A model generated the notes under the pieces. It did not search any database, was not told where the DNA came from, and was given only the letters and a program-made list of their open reading frames with translations. Shown here piece by piece: positions 1 through 11,312 of a stretch of 64,000 nt of DNA. Location: contig NZ_VCHA01000002.1 of the NCBI RefSeq assembly GCF_016597815.1, positions 310,001-374,000 on the forward strand, given 5' to 3'. A program made the position numbers and the translations under genes. Every line of letters begins with the position of its first letter. Position 1 is the first letter of the stretch. Origin of the DNA: Marinobacter sp. DY40_1A1 (GTDB taxonomy: Bacteria; Pseudomonadota; Gammaproteobacteria; Pseudomonadales; Oleiphilaceae).

Positions 1-1250
1 TTTCCTGTCGTTCGCGAGATGAATCGCTGATTGCAGAGGTGATGCCCTCCATCCAGGGAATCAACTACACCCTGAAAAATCTCGGCGGCTGGATGAAGCC
101 TTCCCGCCGGCACGTTTCCATCCTTTTTCAACCTGCCAGCAACAAAGTCTGTTATCAGCCAAAAGGCGTGGTCGGCGTAATCGTGCCCTGGAACTACCCA
201 CTTTATCTGGCCGTAGGGCCGCTTGTTGCCTCTCTTTCAGCGGGTAACCGAACCATGATCAAGATGTCTGAGTTCACCCCTCACACATCCGCACTGTTCA
301 AAGAACTTATTGAAGCCACTTTCCCGGAAGACCTGGTCGCCGTTATTAATGGCGAAGCCGATGTTGCAGCCGATTTTTCAGCGCGACCTTTTGACCACAT
401 GCTATTCACCGGCTCCACCTCTGTAGGCAAGCTGGTCATGCGCGCTGCTTCCGAGAATCTGACACCGGTTACCCTGGAGTTAGGCGGCAAGTCACCTGCC
501 ATAGTTTCTCCGGATGTCCCGCTTGAAGACGCAGCCCAGCGCATCGCTTTCGGCAAGGCCTTCAATGCAGGCCAGACCTGTGTGGCGCCAGACTATGTGC
601 TCTGTCCGGCTGATCGCACACAGGCCTTTGTAGACGAGTTTCGGGCCCAGCTCTCTGAAATGTACCCCTCAATAAGAGATAACGACGACTACAGCGCCAT
701 TATCAATGAGCGCCAGTACAATCGTTTGAAAGGTTACCTCGAGGATGCCAGGGCCAAAGGCGCCGAGCTGATAGAGATCAATCCTGCAAAAGAGAACATG
801 AGTGATGGTACCCGGAAGATCCCGGTGACCCTGGTGCTGAAAACAACACCGGAGATGAAGCTCATGCAAGATGAGATCTTTGGCCCGATCCTTCCGATTG
901 TAAGCTATGACAATCTTGATGAGGCCATACAGTTCATCAATGACCGCCCGCGCCCTCTAGCCCTGTACTTTTTCGGTTACGACCGCGAACAGCAGAGCCA
1001 AGTGACCGATAAAACCCTGTCTGGCGGCATGTGCATAAACGACTCTCTGATGCACGTCGCCCAGGATGACCTGCCGTTTGGCGGTGTAGGGGATTCCGGC
1101 ATGGGCCATTACCATGGCAAGGAAGGTTTTTTGACCTTCTCACACCAGCGCGCAATTTTTGCAAAACAGAAGTTTAACAGTGGCAAATTTGTATACCCCC
1201 CATATGGCACATCTGCCCACAGAATGATTTACAAGCTTTTCATCCGTTAA
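1..1250 (+). CDS. Coniferyl-aldehyde dehydrogenase family protein, 5' end outside window
   Basis: NAD(P)-dependent aldehyde dehydrogenase that would oxidise an aldehyde to its acid. The reading frame is open from base 3 and residues before the first in-window start codon (GTG at 39) still look like family sequence, so the gene begins upstream. About 480 residues is usual; some 415 are present. The general-base Glu sits in ELGGKSP (codon 477-479) and the catalytic Cys in GQTCVAP (codon 579-581). The C-terminus (FLTFSHQRAIF) is typical of the coniferyl-aldehyde/CalB subgroup. It is followed by a Tat lipoprotein and a GMC oxidoreductase, which suggests it takes the aldehyde made by the GMC enzyme. 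The natural substrate is not shown; a fatty or aromatic aldehyde is possible. Confidence 0.9.
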   Translation, partial: SCRSRDESLIAEVMPSIQGINYTLKNLGGWMKPSRRHVSILFQPASNKVCYQPKGVVGVIVPWNYPLYLAVGPLVASLSAGNRTMIKMSEFTPHTSALFKELIEATFPEDLVAVINGEADVAADFSARPFDHMLFTGSTSVGKLVMRAASENLTPVTLELGGKSPAIVSPDVPLEDAAQRIAFGKAFNAGQTCVAPDYVLCPADRTQAFVDEFRAQLSEMYPSIRDNDDYSAIINERQYNRLKGYLEDARAKGAELIEINPAKENMSDGTRKIPVTLVLKTTPEMKLMQDEIFGPILPIVSYDNLDEAIQFINDRPRPLALYFFGYDREQQSQVTDKTLSGGMCINDSLMHVAQDDLPFGGVGDSGMGHYHGKEGFLTFSHQRAIFAKQKFNSGKFVYPPYGTSAHRMIYKLFIR

Positions 1251-1266
1251 GCACCTTGCACTGCAA

Positions 1267-1286
1267 CCGGGGCCCATTCGCCCCGG
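1267..1286. other. GC-rich hairpin between ALDH and Tat lipoprotein genes
   Basis: Seven-base arms CCGGGGC and GCCCCGG enclose a six-base loop. No T-run follows on either side, so it is not a standard intrinsic terminator. It could be a processing or mRNA-stabilising hairpin inside an operon, or a weak attenuator. Confidence 0.35.
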
Positions 1287-1320
1287 TAATCGCCTACTCC
1301 AAAACAAGAGCGAGCCGATT

Positions 1321-1956
1321 ATGACTGACCCCCTCTCTCCAACCGACGAACTGGATTCTCTTTGCCTCGACCGGCGCAGCTTTCTTCGTACCGGCCTTGG
1401 GGGCGCGCTCTTTTTGGGCACCGTGAGCCTGACTGCCGGCCTCAGTGGCTGTGCAACAGCACCCGCCGGCCGCCTTGGTGCTGTCGACACCCGCATGGAT
1501 GCGCGTTACCAATTCCAGTTTTTGTCCGCTGATGACATAGAACTATTAGAAGCCCTGCTCCCGGCCATCCTCGGCTCCGCGCTTCCAGAACAAGCTAACG
1601 CGAGACGCATCGCAATTGCAGGCACCGTCGAACGCATTGATATGGGCATTCACAAATTTGGCCCCGCGAACCAGAAAGAGCTCAGGCAATTGTTTGACCT
1701 GCTCAACTTTGGTCTTACGCGTGTCACCATAGCCCGAGTTTGGCCAGCTTGGCGCGACGCCACTGCGGAGCAAGCTGATGCATTCCTTCAGCGCTGGCGT
1801 TCAAGCAGCATTGGCCTTTTCAACAATGGCTATATGGCGCTGACAAAAATAAGCAACGTGGCATTTTACGGCCATCAGGAGAACTGGCAGCTTTCAGGCT
1901 ATCCGGGGCCACCCGACTGGGCGGTTCAGGCCCTGCCGCAATTCCGCAGCGCCTGA
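1321..1956 (+). CDS. Tat-exported lipoprotein, GMC dehydrogenase small-subunit type
   Basis: A 211-residue protein with a twin-arginine signal (DRRSFLRTG, Arg18-Arg19), a hydrophobic stretch, and a lipobox LSGC with Cys44. It is therefore predicted to be exported folded and lipid-anchored in the periplasm. The mature part resembles the small (gamma) subunits that accompany membrane-associated GMC dehydrogenases such as gluconate 2-dehydrogenase subunit 3, but the match is loose. It lies 66 bases upstream of a GMC oxidoreductase that has no export signal of its own, so it may carry that enzyme out as a complex. This partnership is inferred from order only. Confidence 0.7.
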   Translation: MTDPLSPTDELDSLCLDRRSFLRTGLGGALFLGTVSLTAGLSGCATAPAGRLGAVDTRMDARYQFQFLSADDIELLEALLPAILGSALPEQANARRIAIAGTVERIDMGIHKFGPANQKELRQLFDLLNFGLTRVTIARVWPAWRDATAEQADAFLQRWRSSSIGLFNNGYMALTKISNVAFYGHQENWQLSGYPGPPDWAVQALPQFRSA

Positions 1957-2022
1957 CGCTCCGCCAGCTGTTTTAGCCCGCTATTTTGACTGCCATCTAA
2001 CCCAAAAGGGGAACCACCATCC

Positions 2023-3615
2023 ATGTCGTTCAACGATCGCATCGCCCAAGGCCTGGAGTCTGGCTGGAAAGTTATCGACGGCGCCACGCTTACTGAAAAT
2101 CATACTGCTGAAGCAGATGTCGTTATTGTTGGCACCGGTGCAGGTGGCGGCACCACTGCTGAAATTCTGGCCAAAAGCGGCTTGTCCGTTATCCTGGTGG
2201 AAGAAGGTCGCCTGTATTACCAGAAAGACTTCAAAATGGACGAGCTTACGTCCTACGCAAACCTCTATCAGGAAGGCATGAGTCGCACTACAAAAGATGG
2301 TGCCATTGCTATTTTGCAGGGGCGCTGCGTGGGCGGCTCAACGACAGTCAATTGGACCAGCAGTTTCCGCACCCCGGATGAAACACTTAACTACTGGAGC
2401 AAGCGATTTGGTCTGGACGGGGTAAGCCCGGAAGCCATGGCACCCTGGTTCGACGGCCGAGAGACCCGCCATTCCATGGCCCCATGGGATACGGCCCCCA
2501 ACCTCAATAACGACATTTTGCGACAGGGGTGCGAGAAGCTCGGTTTTAGCTGGCAGATTATCCCGCGCAACGTCAAAGGTTGCTGGAACCTCGGGTACTG
2601 CGGTGTAGGCTGTCCTACCAATGCCAAACAAGGCGCACTGATGACAACCATCCCGGGCGCGCTAGATAACAATGCAAGTATGTACCACGGGCTGCGCGCC
2701 GAACGTTTTGTGATGAATCAGGATCGAATTGACTCCCTCGAAGCCACAGCTATGGCCAGCGATGGCATCACGCCTACCAGCGTTACGGTAACACTCAAAG
2801 CCAGGCACTTTGTGGTTGCCGCAAGTGCCATAGGCTCACCCGGCCTGCTGCTACGTTCCAAACTGCCCGATCCCTATGAACGGGTTGGCAAGCGCTCATT
2901 TATTCACCCCGTTAACGCCAGCGTTGCACAAATGCCCAAGCTGGTTGACCCATTCTATGGTGCACCCCAGTCGGTATATTCCGACGAGTTCAACTTTAGC
3001 AACGGCGTAGATGGCGATGCAGGCTACAAGCTGGAGGTGCCTCCTTTACACCCGGCCATGTCGGCAGGAGTTGTGCCGGGCCATGGCGACGAACAAGCTA
3101 AAAACCTGGCCGGCTTACCCTGGATGCAGTCAGTTATCGCTCTGGTGCGTGATGGTTTTCATGAGGACAGCCCTGGCGGCACTGTTTCACTTCGTGACGA
3201 TGGCAGCCCGATGCTTGATTACCCGGTAAGCGACTATCTCTGGAAAGGCCTTCGTAGAGCTTTCTACACCATGGCTGAAATCCAGTTTGCCGCGGGCGCA
3301 GACAAAGTGCGCCTGATGCACCTTGATTCGGATTGGTATTCCACCTGGGCCGACGCCAAGGCTGCTATTGACGGCTTTGCCATGGAGCCTCACCGGGTTC
3401 GCCTGTTCACCGCTCACCAGATGGGCGGCTGCGCCATGGGGAGCAATCCGGAAGAGTCTGTGGTCAACGGATTTGGTGAGCATCATCACGTGAGCAATCT
3501 CAGCGTGCACGACGCATCGATTTTCCCCACCAGCATTGGAGCAAATCCCCAGCTCTCGGTTTATGCCCTGGCGGCGAGAAACAGCTCTCGACTGGCACAA
3601 CGGTTGAAAGCCTGA
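2023..3615 (+). CDS. GMC family alcohol oxidoreductase
   Basis: FAD-dependent glucose-methanol-choline family enzyme of 530 residues. The N-terminal Rossmann motif is VIVGTGAGGGTTAEI with the acidic end of the fold in LVEEG. A central cysteine cluster (GYCGVGCP) is like that in bacterial long-chain alcohol oxidases and choline-dehydrogenase relatives. The C-terminal GMC segment holds HDASIFPTS and NPQLSVYALAAR. There is no signal peptide. With the upstream aldehyde dehydrogenase and Tat lipoprotein it probably forms an alcohol-to-acid oxidation pathway. Substrate and electron acceptor cannot be read from the sequence; no cytochrome c gene is adjacent. Confidence 0.88.
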   Translation: MSFNDRIAQGLESGWKVIDGATLTENHTAEADVVIVGTGAGGGTTAEILAKSGLSVILVEEGRLYYQKDFKMDELTSYANLYQEGMSRTTKDGAIAILQGRCVGGSTTVNWTSSFRTPDETLNYWSKRFGLDGVSPEAMAPWFDGRETRHSMAPWDTAPNLNNDILRQGCEKLGFSWQIIPRNVKGCWNLGYCGVGCPTNAKQGALMTTIPGALDNNASMYHGLRAERFVMNQDRIDSLEATAMASDGITPTSVTVTLKARHFVVAASAIGSPGLLLRSKLPDPYERVGKRSFIHPVNASVAQMPKLVDPFYGAPQSVYSDEFNFSNGVDGDAGYKLEVPPLHPAMSAGVVPGHGDEQAKNLAGLPWMQSVIALVRDGFHEDSPGGTVSLRDDGSPMLDYPVSDYLWKGLRRAFYTMAEIQFAAGADKVRLMHLDSDWYSTWADAKAAIDGFAMEPHRVRLFTAHQMGGCAMGSNPEESVVNGFGEHHHVSNLSVHDASIFPTSIGANPQLSVYALAARNSSRLAQRLKA

Positions 3616-3691
3616 TTCTCCATGGTTGGCACTGTTCTTCACGCCAGTGAAGGGCTTGCCACCCGGCCTACAGAAACTCTTTGAATACTGA

Positions 3692-4207
<516 letters not shown>

Positions 4208-4219
4208 TGTCTATCAGGC

Positions 4220-4258
4220 GGCAACAAAAAAGCCCCTTCGTGGGGCTTTTTTGTTGCC
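4220..4258. terminator. Bidirectional intrinsic terminator between coaD and DUF945 gene
   Basis: A perfect 17-base inverted repeat (4220-4236 with 4242-4258) with core AGCCCC / GGGGCT, flanked by A6 on one side and T6 on the other and closed by a TTCG-type loop. The A/T runs let it work for both convergent genes. Confidence 0.93.
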
Positions 4259-4268
4259 TTGAACCGCT

Positions 4269-5555
4269 TTAAAACACCGGTGGCAAGGGGATTTCCTGGC
4301 CGTTAACCTCAATCACCATGCCGGCCAGTTTTGCTGCCAGCACCAGCCGGTCGCCATCGGGCACCAACAGACCTTCTTTGATGAGTGGCGCAAACTGCAT
4401 ACGCACTGCCGGGTATTCATCCACCAGCACGGCAGGCAAACTCAAATTCATACTTCCATTGAGCTGCTGCATCACCATCAACATGCTCTCTTTCTGATCT
4501 TCAGTCAGTTCTGGATGGCTGAGCACCAGGTTGCCGGTTACTGCTCCTTCCGGCGTGTCCAAAGACAACTCAGGAACGCCCATCGAAAACCCTGCTGCTG
4601 CCAGATTTCTCATTGCCGTATTCACCTGCCCCATGGCTTCCATCTGCCGCTCAAAGGTTTCGCGACCTCCGGCATCAGGTGCCAACACCATGCCCTGAAG
4701 TTCAGCCATACTGGTGCTTAAGCTGTTCCAGCTGGCAACATCGAGGTTTTCCAGAGCGAACGCCAGCTTGTGTGGGCCGTAGGCCTGATCTTGATAACGA
4801 ACCTTTTTCGCCTCAATCGATAACAGGGAATCCAGGCGCTGCGCCTTGCCCTTCGCCTCGGTGCTGCTGCGAGCGAGCAATCCCTCGATGGTTACCGTGG
4901 AGGCCTCAGCAGGTGTCAATTCAACAGAGCCTATCGACGCTTCCATGGTTCCGGTCCAGACGCCACCCACCAGATGAGCCATGCTCTGTTCAACCCGGAA
5001 ATTATTAACCCGGATGCTCATATCCCGCCCGGACAGACTAACCTGTGGCCAGACAATCAGCGCTTCAGCCTGGGATCCTGTGTCACTTATTTCAATACGC
5101 GCAACACCGCCGCTGGCTCTCAGTGATTCACCGCTCTCCGGGTTAGTGATTGCCATAGCCGGCGCTTCCAGCTCCAGCACAGCCGTACCCCAGAGGCGCG
5201 TTTCCAGAGTCAGCCTTGGCCGCTCCTGAAACCAGTCGGCGCCTTGCGGTGTCCAACCATCAACGGGCACGAAATTCATAAAGCTACCGGTTATGCCATG
5301 GGTGACGCCGGCACGGTAAGCTATCCGGCGGGTTTGACCACTCTCAGGGTCAACCATGGTTACGGCTCCACTCATGTCCGAGCCGAAAAAGCCCCTGCGA
5401 TAGTTATCCGTCTGCATCTGGATAAATGGCTGCGACTGATTCAGCTCATGGGTAACCTCCTGCCACTGCTGTTCGGTTACATAACCCACGACCCATGGCA
5501 TTGCGCCAGCGACAACCAGAACACCTGCACCGCCAATGATCCATTTTGCTTTCAA
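4269..5555 (-). CDS. DUF945 (YdgA-like) family protein
   Basis: A 428-residue protein with one N-terminal hydrophobic helix (about residues 5-25), then a long region predicted to be periplasmic. The layout and motifs such as a short charged N-terminus, GY.TE..., and a late LNGSMNLSLPA segment fit DUF945/YdgA proteins, whose function is not established. The start codon is TTG at 5555, chosen because GGAGAGAG lies about nine bases upstream and the next residues KAKWIIGGAG give a normal anchor. It is 22 bases downstream of ppk1 and likely in the same transcript. Confidence 0.8.
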   Translation of the reverse strand: MKAKWIIGGAGVLVVAGAMPWVVGYVTEQQWQEVTHELNQSQPFIQMQTDNYRRGFFGSDMSGAVTMVDPESGQTRRIAYRAGVTHGITGSFMNFVPVDGWTPQGADWFQERPRLTLETRLWGTAVLELEAPAMAITNPESGESLRASGGVARIEISDTGSQAEALIVWPQVSLSGRDMSIRVNNFRVEQSMAHLVGGVWTGTMEASIGSVELTPAEASTVTIEGLLARSSTEAKGKAQRLDSLLSIEAKKVRYQDQAYGPHKLAFALENLDVASWNSLSTSMAELQGMVLAPDAGGRETFERQMEAMGQVNTAMRNLAAAGFSMGVPELSLDTPEGAVTGNLVLSHPELTEDQKESMLMVMQQLNGSMNLSLPAVLVDEYPAVRMQFAPLIKEGLLVPDGDRLVLAAKLAGMVIEVNGQEIPLPPVF

Positions 5556-5577
5556 GAACTCTCTCCGTCTGAAAATT

Positions 5578-7719
5578 TCAGGATTTGCCCGTCAGGCGCT
5601 CCAGAAGAACCAGTTGCGAGGCCACTCGCTCCTCACCCTCGGCCAGTTGATTTTGAACGTAACTGCCATCGGGCTGCAACATCCAGGACTGGCAGTTATC
5701 CGCCAGATAAGTATCCAGATCTTCGCGCACCCGCGCTACCAGATCCGGGTCCTCAATTGGAAACGCAATTTCAACCCGGCTTAGCAGGTTGCGTTCCATG
5801 CAGTCTGCACTTGAACAGTACACGTCAGGCTTACCGTCGTTACCAAAATAGTAAGCCCGTGTGTGCTCAAGGAACCGCCCCACAATGGAGCGCACACGAA
5901 TATTATCCGAGAGGCCCGGAACCCCGGGCCTGATACTGCAGATACCACGCACTATCAAATCAATCTGCACCCCGGCCTGGGAAGCACGATAGAGGGCCTT
6001 GATCAGTTGCACCTCTGTCAAGGCGTTAATCTTGAAAATGATACGGCCTTTTTCTTCCAACGCTGTCTCACGCTCAATCAAGCTGAGCAACCGCTTGTGG
6101 AGGGTGAACGGGGCATGGAACAGCTTCTTGATCTTCAGAGCCTTCCCCATACCGGTTAACTGCTGAAAGATTTTGTTAACATCGTCACCAATGGAATCAT
6201 CACAGGTCATGAAACTGTAATCGGTGTAAAGCCGAGCATTCACCGCATGGTAGTTTCCGGTTCCCAGGTGCACGTAGCGGAGCAACCGACCTTCTTCACG
6301 GCGTACAATCAGGATCATCTTGGCATGGGTTTTATAGCCCACAACGCCATACACCACGATCACGCCGGCTTCCTGCAAACGGCTGGCCAACTCCAGGTTC
6401 TCCGCCTCACTGAACCGGGCCCGCAACTCGACCACCACAGTCACTTCTTTACCGCGTTTGGCCGCATCGGCCAGTGCTTCAACAACCTCCGAATTGGCGC
6501 CAGTGCGGTACAAGGTCTGGCGGATAGCCAGCACCTGGGGGTCCTTCGCGGCCTGACGCAGCAAATCCACAACCGGGCTGAAGTTCTGGAATGGATGATG
6601 CAGCAATATTGGCCGTTTCCGTATGGCATCAAATATGGTTTCTTTGCTGCGGATCTGCCGGGGTATGGTGGGCGAAAAGCTGGAATATAGCAGATCAGGG
6701 CGATCCACCAAGCCGGTGACCGCCATCAGTCGTGTGAGGTTAACCGGCCCGTTCACCTGGTACAGATCTCTTTGCCCGAGGCCGAATTCCGTGAGCAGGA
6801 ACTGCACAAGCTCCTGAGGGCAGTTATCCGCAACCTCCAGCCGAACACCATCACCGAAACGCCGGCTGAGTAACTCACCGCGCAATGCGGACGCCAGATC
6901 TTCAAGGTCGTCTTCCAGCTCAAGGTCGGCGTTGCGGGTGAGCCGGAACTGATAACAACCCTTGACCTCCATACCCGGGAATAGCTCATCAGCGTGGGCG
7001 TGGATCACTGAAGACAGAAAAACCAGGTTCTCTCCGCCGTTGCAGACTTCATCCGGTAAACGCACCAGCCTGGGCAGGGAGCGCGGCGCCGGCACAATAG
7101 CCATCCCCGTTTCCCGGCCGAAGGCGTCTTTGCCATCCAGTTCGACAATAAAGTTCAGGCTTTTGTTAACCAACCGGGGGAAAGGGTGAGAAGGATCCAG
7201 TCCTATAGGGCTGACCACCGGCAGAATTTCTTCATCGAAATAATTGCGCACCCACTCTGCCTGTTCCGGCGTCCATTCCATACGCCGCACAAAGTGAATG
7301 TTTTGCTGCTCCATTTCGGGAATCAGCACATGGTTCAGAATGTCGTACTGCTCGTCGATATATTCATGGGCGATGCGGCTGATCTCGCTCAGCGCCTGTT
7401 CCGGCATTATCCCATCAGCGCCCAGGGTTTCCCGGCCGTATTTGATCTGCTGGCGCAGCCCTGCCACCCGAATCTCGAAGAATTCGTCCATATTGCTGCT
7501 AAAAATACAGCAAAAAATCAGCCGGTTAATCAGCGGATGAGTGGTATCCAGCGCCTGCTTCAATACTCGATAATTGAACTGAAGCTGGCTCAGCTCACGG
7601 TTGAAGTAGTTTTCACTGGCGTCCAGATCAATCACTTCACCTTCAGCTGGAAGGTCTATGGGAGCGGGTACGCTCTGCCCCCCGCTTGCTGTGAGATTTC
7701 TGACAATTTCCGCTCTCAT
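5578..7719 (-). CDS. ppk1: Polyphosphate kinase 1
   Basis: Ppk1 reversibly polymerises the gamma-phosphate of ATP into polyphosphate. The 713 residues cover the N domain (ENYFNRELSQLQFNYRVL), the head domain, and both C-terminal catalytic domains. The phosphorylated His is expected in VHLGTGNYHAVNA, and the second conserved region is VYCSSADCMERNLLSRVE. The segment LLHHPFQNFSPVVD is also family-typical. ATG 7719 is preceded by AAAGG. Pst transport, PhoBR and a PiT transporter in the same window make phosphate a recurring theme, but I see no Pho box directly in front of ppk1. Confidence 0.97.
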   Translation of the reverse strand: MRAEIVRNLTASGGQSVPAPIDLPAEGEVIDLDASENYFNRELSQLQFNYRVLKQALDTTHPLINRLIFCCIFSSNMDEFFEIRVAGLRQQIKYGRETLGADGIMPEQALSEISRIAHEYIDEQYDILNHVLIPEMEQQNIHFVRRMEWTPEQAEWVRNYFDEEILPVVSPIGLDPSHPFPRLVNKSLNFIVELDGKDAFGRETGMAIVPAPRSLPRLVRLPDEVCNGGENLVFLSSVIHAHADELFPGMEVKGCYQFRLTRNADLELEDDLEDLASALRGELLSRRFGDGVRLEVADNCPQELVQFLLTEFGLGQRDLYQVNGPVNLTRLMAVTGLVDRPDLLYSSFSPTIPRQIRSKETIFDAIRKRPILLHHPFQNFSPVVDLLRQAAKDPQVLAIRQTLYRTGANSEVVEALADAAKRGKEVTVVVELRARFSEAENLELASRLQEAGVIVVYGVVGYKTHAKMILIVRREEGRLLRYVHLGTGNYHAVNARLYTDYSFMTCDDSIGDDVNKIFQQLTGMGKALKIKKLFHAPFTLHKRLLSLIERETALEEKGRIIFKINALTEVQLIKALYRASQAGVQIDLIVRGICSIRPGVPGLSDNIRVRSIVGRFLEHTRAYYFGNDGKPDVYCSSADCMERNLLSRVEIAFPIEDPDLVARVREDLDTYLADNCQSWMLQPDGSYVQNQLAEGEERVASQLVLLERLTGKS

Positions 7720-7785
7720 GGCCTTTGATTTCCTGTCTGATTACCCCCCTGCCTCTTCCCGACAAGGGGTAGTCCGTTAACAGCC

Positions 7786-10019
<2,234 letters not shown>

Positions 10020-10178
10020 GATAGAGGTCAGTTCCGGCCATAGGTGGCTTGGCTACAATCCGGGGAAACAAGGACCGTAACGCTTTCAAGAGCCATATTA
10101 AGCGGAAACTGGGCGCGTGACCGAGACAGACCGCAAAAACAGGCCGGAGCATGCAGCCCCGGCCTGCAAAGACAATGC

Positions 10179-10409
10179 TCAGAGCGCGCGGTTATTAAAG
10201 CCTGTCTCCACCTTACGAGGGGAGTCAACGCGGAAAGATGTCTCAACTTCCTGGATTTTGCCGCCTTGGCTCAGGAAAGCATCGATATCCTGCTGTAGCT
10301 GCGCCCGTACCCGTGCCCTGCCAGCGATAGAATGTGTATCGTCACTCTCGCTGCCCGTACTAGCCCAGTTACCGGATTGCTCCAGATTGCTTTCGTCGAA
10401 CTCGCTCAT
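10179..10409 (-). CDS. SutA-like RNA polymerase-associated small regulator
   Basis: A 76-residue acidic-to-basic protein starting MSEFDESN. The second half (AFLSQGGKIQEVE, then DSPRK and a C-terminal basic tail) closely resembles the conserved C-terminal half of Pseudomonas SutA, which binds RNA polymerase and adjusts transcription during slow growth. The N-terminal acidic tail is shorter. ATG 10409 was chosen because GGAG lies six bases upstream; an in-frame TTG at 10424 would add five residues. The similarity is by recognition of the motif, not by search, so the functional label is tentative. Confidence 0.65.
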   Translation of the reverse strand: MSEFDESNLEQSGNWASTGSESDDTHSIAGRARVRAQLQQDIDAFLSQGGKIQEVETSFRVDSPRKVETGFNNRAL

Positions 10410-10642
10410 GGTTTTCTCCATCAACGAAAACAGTGTTACAAGCGCGGCAAACCAAATAAAGCAGCCGCACTCCGCCTCGACCAGCCGCTACTGCGGCGCC
10501 GTCTTGGCGTCTTTATAATCTGCTTTTCACGACAGAGCTATTACCGACAACATGTTTTTTGTAAATATTTGTAACAACCACTAACCTGATGAATTTTAAA
10601 GATAAAATAAAGGTAAAAAAAAGTGTTTGCCCTGAACCAAAG

Positions 10643-10660
10643 AATGAATCAATATTCACT
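10643..10660. promoter_or_regulatory. Candidate TetR operator
   Basis: Inverted repeat AATGAAT-CAAT-ATTCACT, six of seven arm positions symmetric, lying 18 bases before the TetR start codon. Position and size fit a TetR-family operator for autoregulation. The sequence recalls the TGAATGA-type half-sites bound by some fatty-acid-responsive TetR proteins. Inferred only from symmetry. Confidence 0.45.
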
Positions 10661-10677
10661 AATAGCGGGAGCCCGAA

Positions 10678-11310
10678 ATGGCTTATCGTGAAACGGAAAA
10701 GATGCGACTGCGTAAAGCCGCAGCACGTCAGCGGATCGCTGAGTGCACCTATGAGTGCGTTGCCGAAGGCGGCTTTCGCAACGCAAGAATTACTCGCATT
10801 GCGCAGCTTGCGAATGTTGCCACAGGAACGATCTACCGGCATTTCGAGTCGAAAGAAGACTTGTTTGCTGAAATCTTCCGACAGGCCACGCAGCGTGAAA
10901 TAGACAAGGTTACGAAAGCACTGGCAACACCGGGAAGTGCTACAGAGAGACTGGAAAAAGCATTGCGGCAATTTGCCGAGCGCGCATTGAAAGGGCCCGT
11001 AATGGCCTGGTCCCTCATTGCAGAGCCGGTGGACCCGAAAGTTGAGGAAGAGCGGCTGGCTTACCGAAAGGCCTACGCCGGCCTGTTTGAACAGGCGATC
11101 CGGGAAGGTATCGAAGAAGGGTGCATTCCGGATCAGAACCCCCGCCAAAGCAGCACCTGCCTGGTGGGGGCTATTGCGGAAAGCCTGGTTGGGCCTTTAT
11201 CACCAACCCAGATCGGGCAGGCAACCGAAAAAGAAACCGAGAACAACGACCAGCTGGTCAACACCATCATCTGCTTTTGCATACAGGGGTTGACCGGCAC
11301 GAGGAGGTAG
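10678..11310 (+). CDS. TetR/AcrR family transcriptional regulator
   Basis: A 210-residue repressor-type protein. The N-terminal helix-turn-helix covers about residues 20-60, with ARITRIAQLANVATGTIYRHF the typical TetR recognition region. The rest is an all-helical ligand-binding and dimerisation domain. GGGAG precedes the ATG. It is directly followed, with two bases between stop and next start, by an AidB-like acyl-CoA dehydrogenase, so the two are co-transcribed and an acyl-CoA or fatty-acid ligand is a reasonable guess. A palindrome 18 bases upstream may be its own operator. Confidence 0.9.
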   Translation: MAYRETEKMRLRKAAARQRIAECTYECVAEGGFRNARITRIAQLANVATGTIYRHFESKEDLFAEIFRQATQREIDKVTKALATPGSATERLEKALRQFAERALKGPVMAWSLIAEPVDPKVEEERLAYRKAYAGLFEQAIREGIEEGCIPDQNPRQSSTCLVGAIAESLVGPLSPTQIGQATEKETENNDQLVNTIICFCIQGLTGTRR

Positions 11311-11312
11311 TT

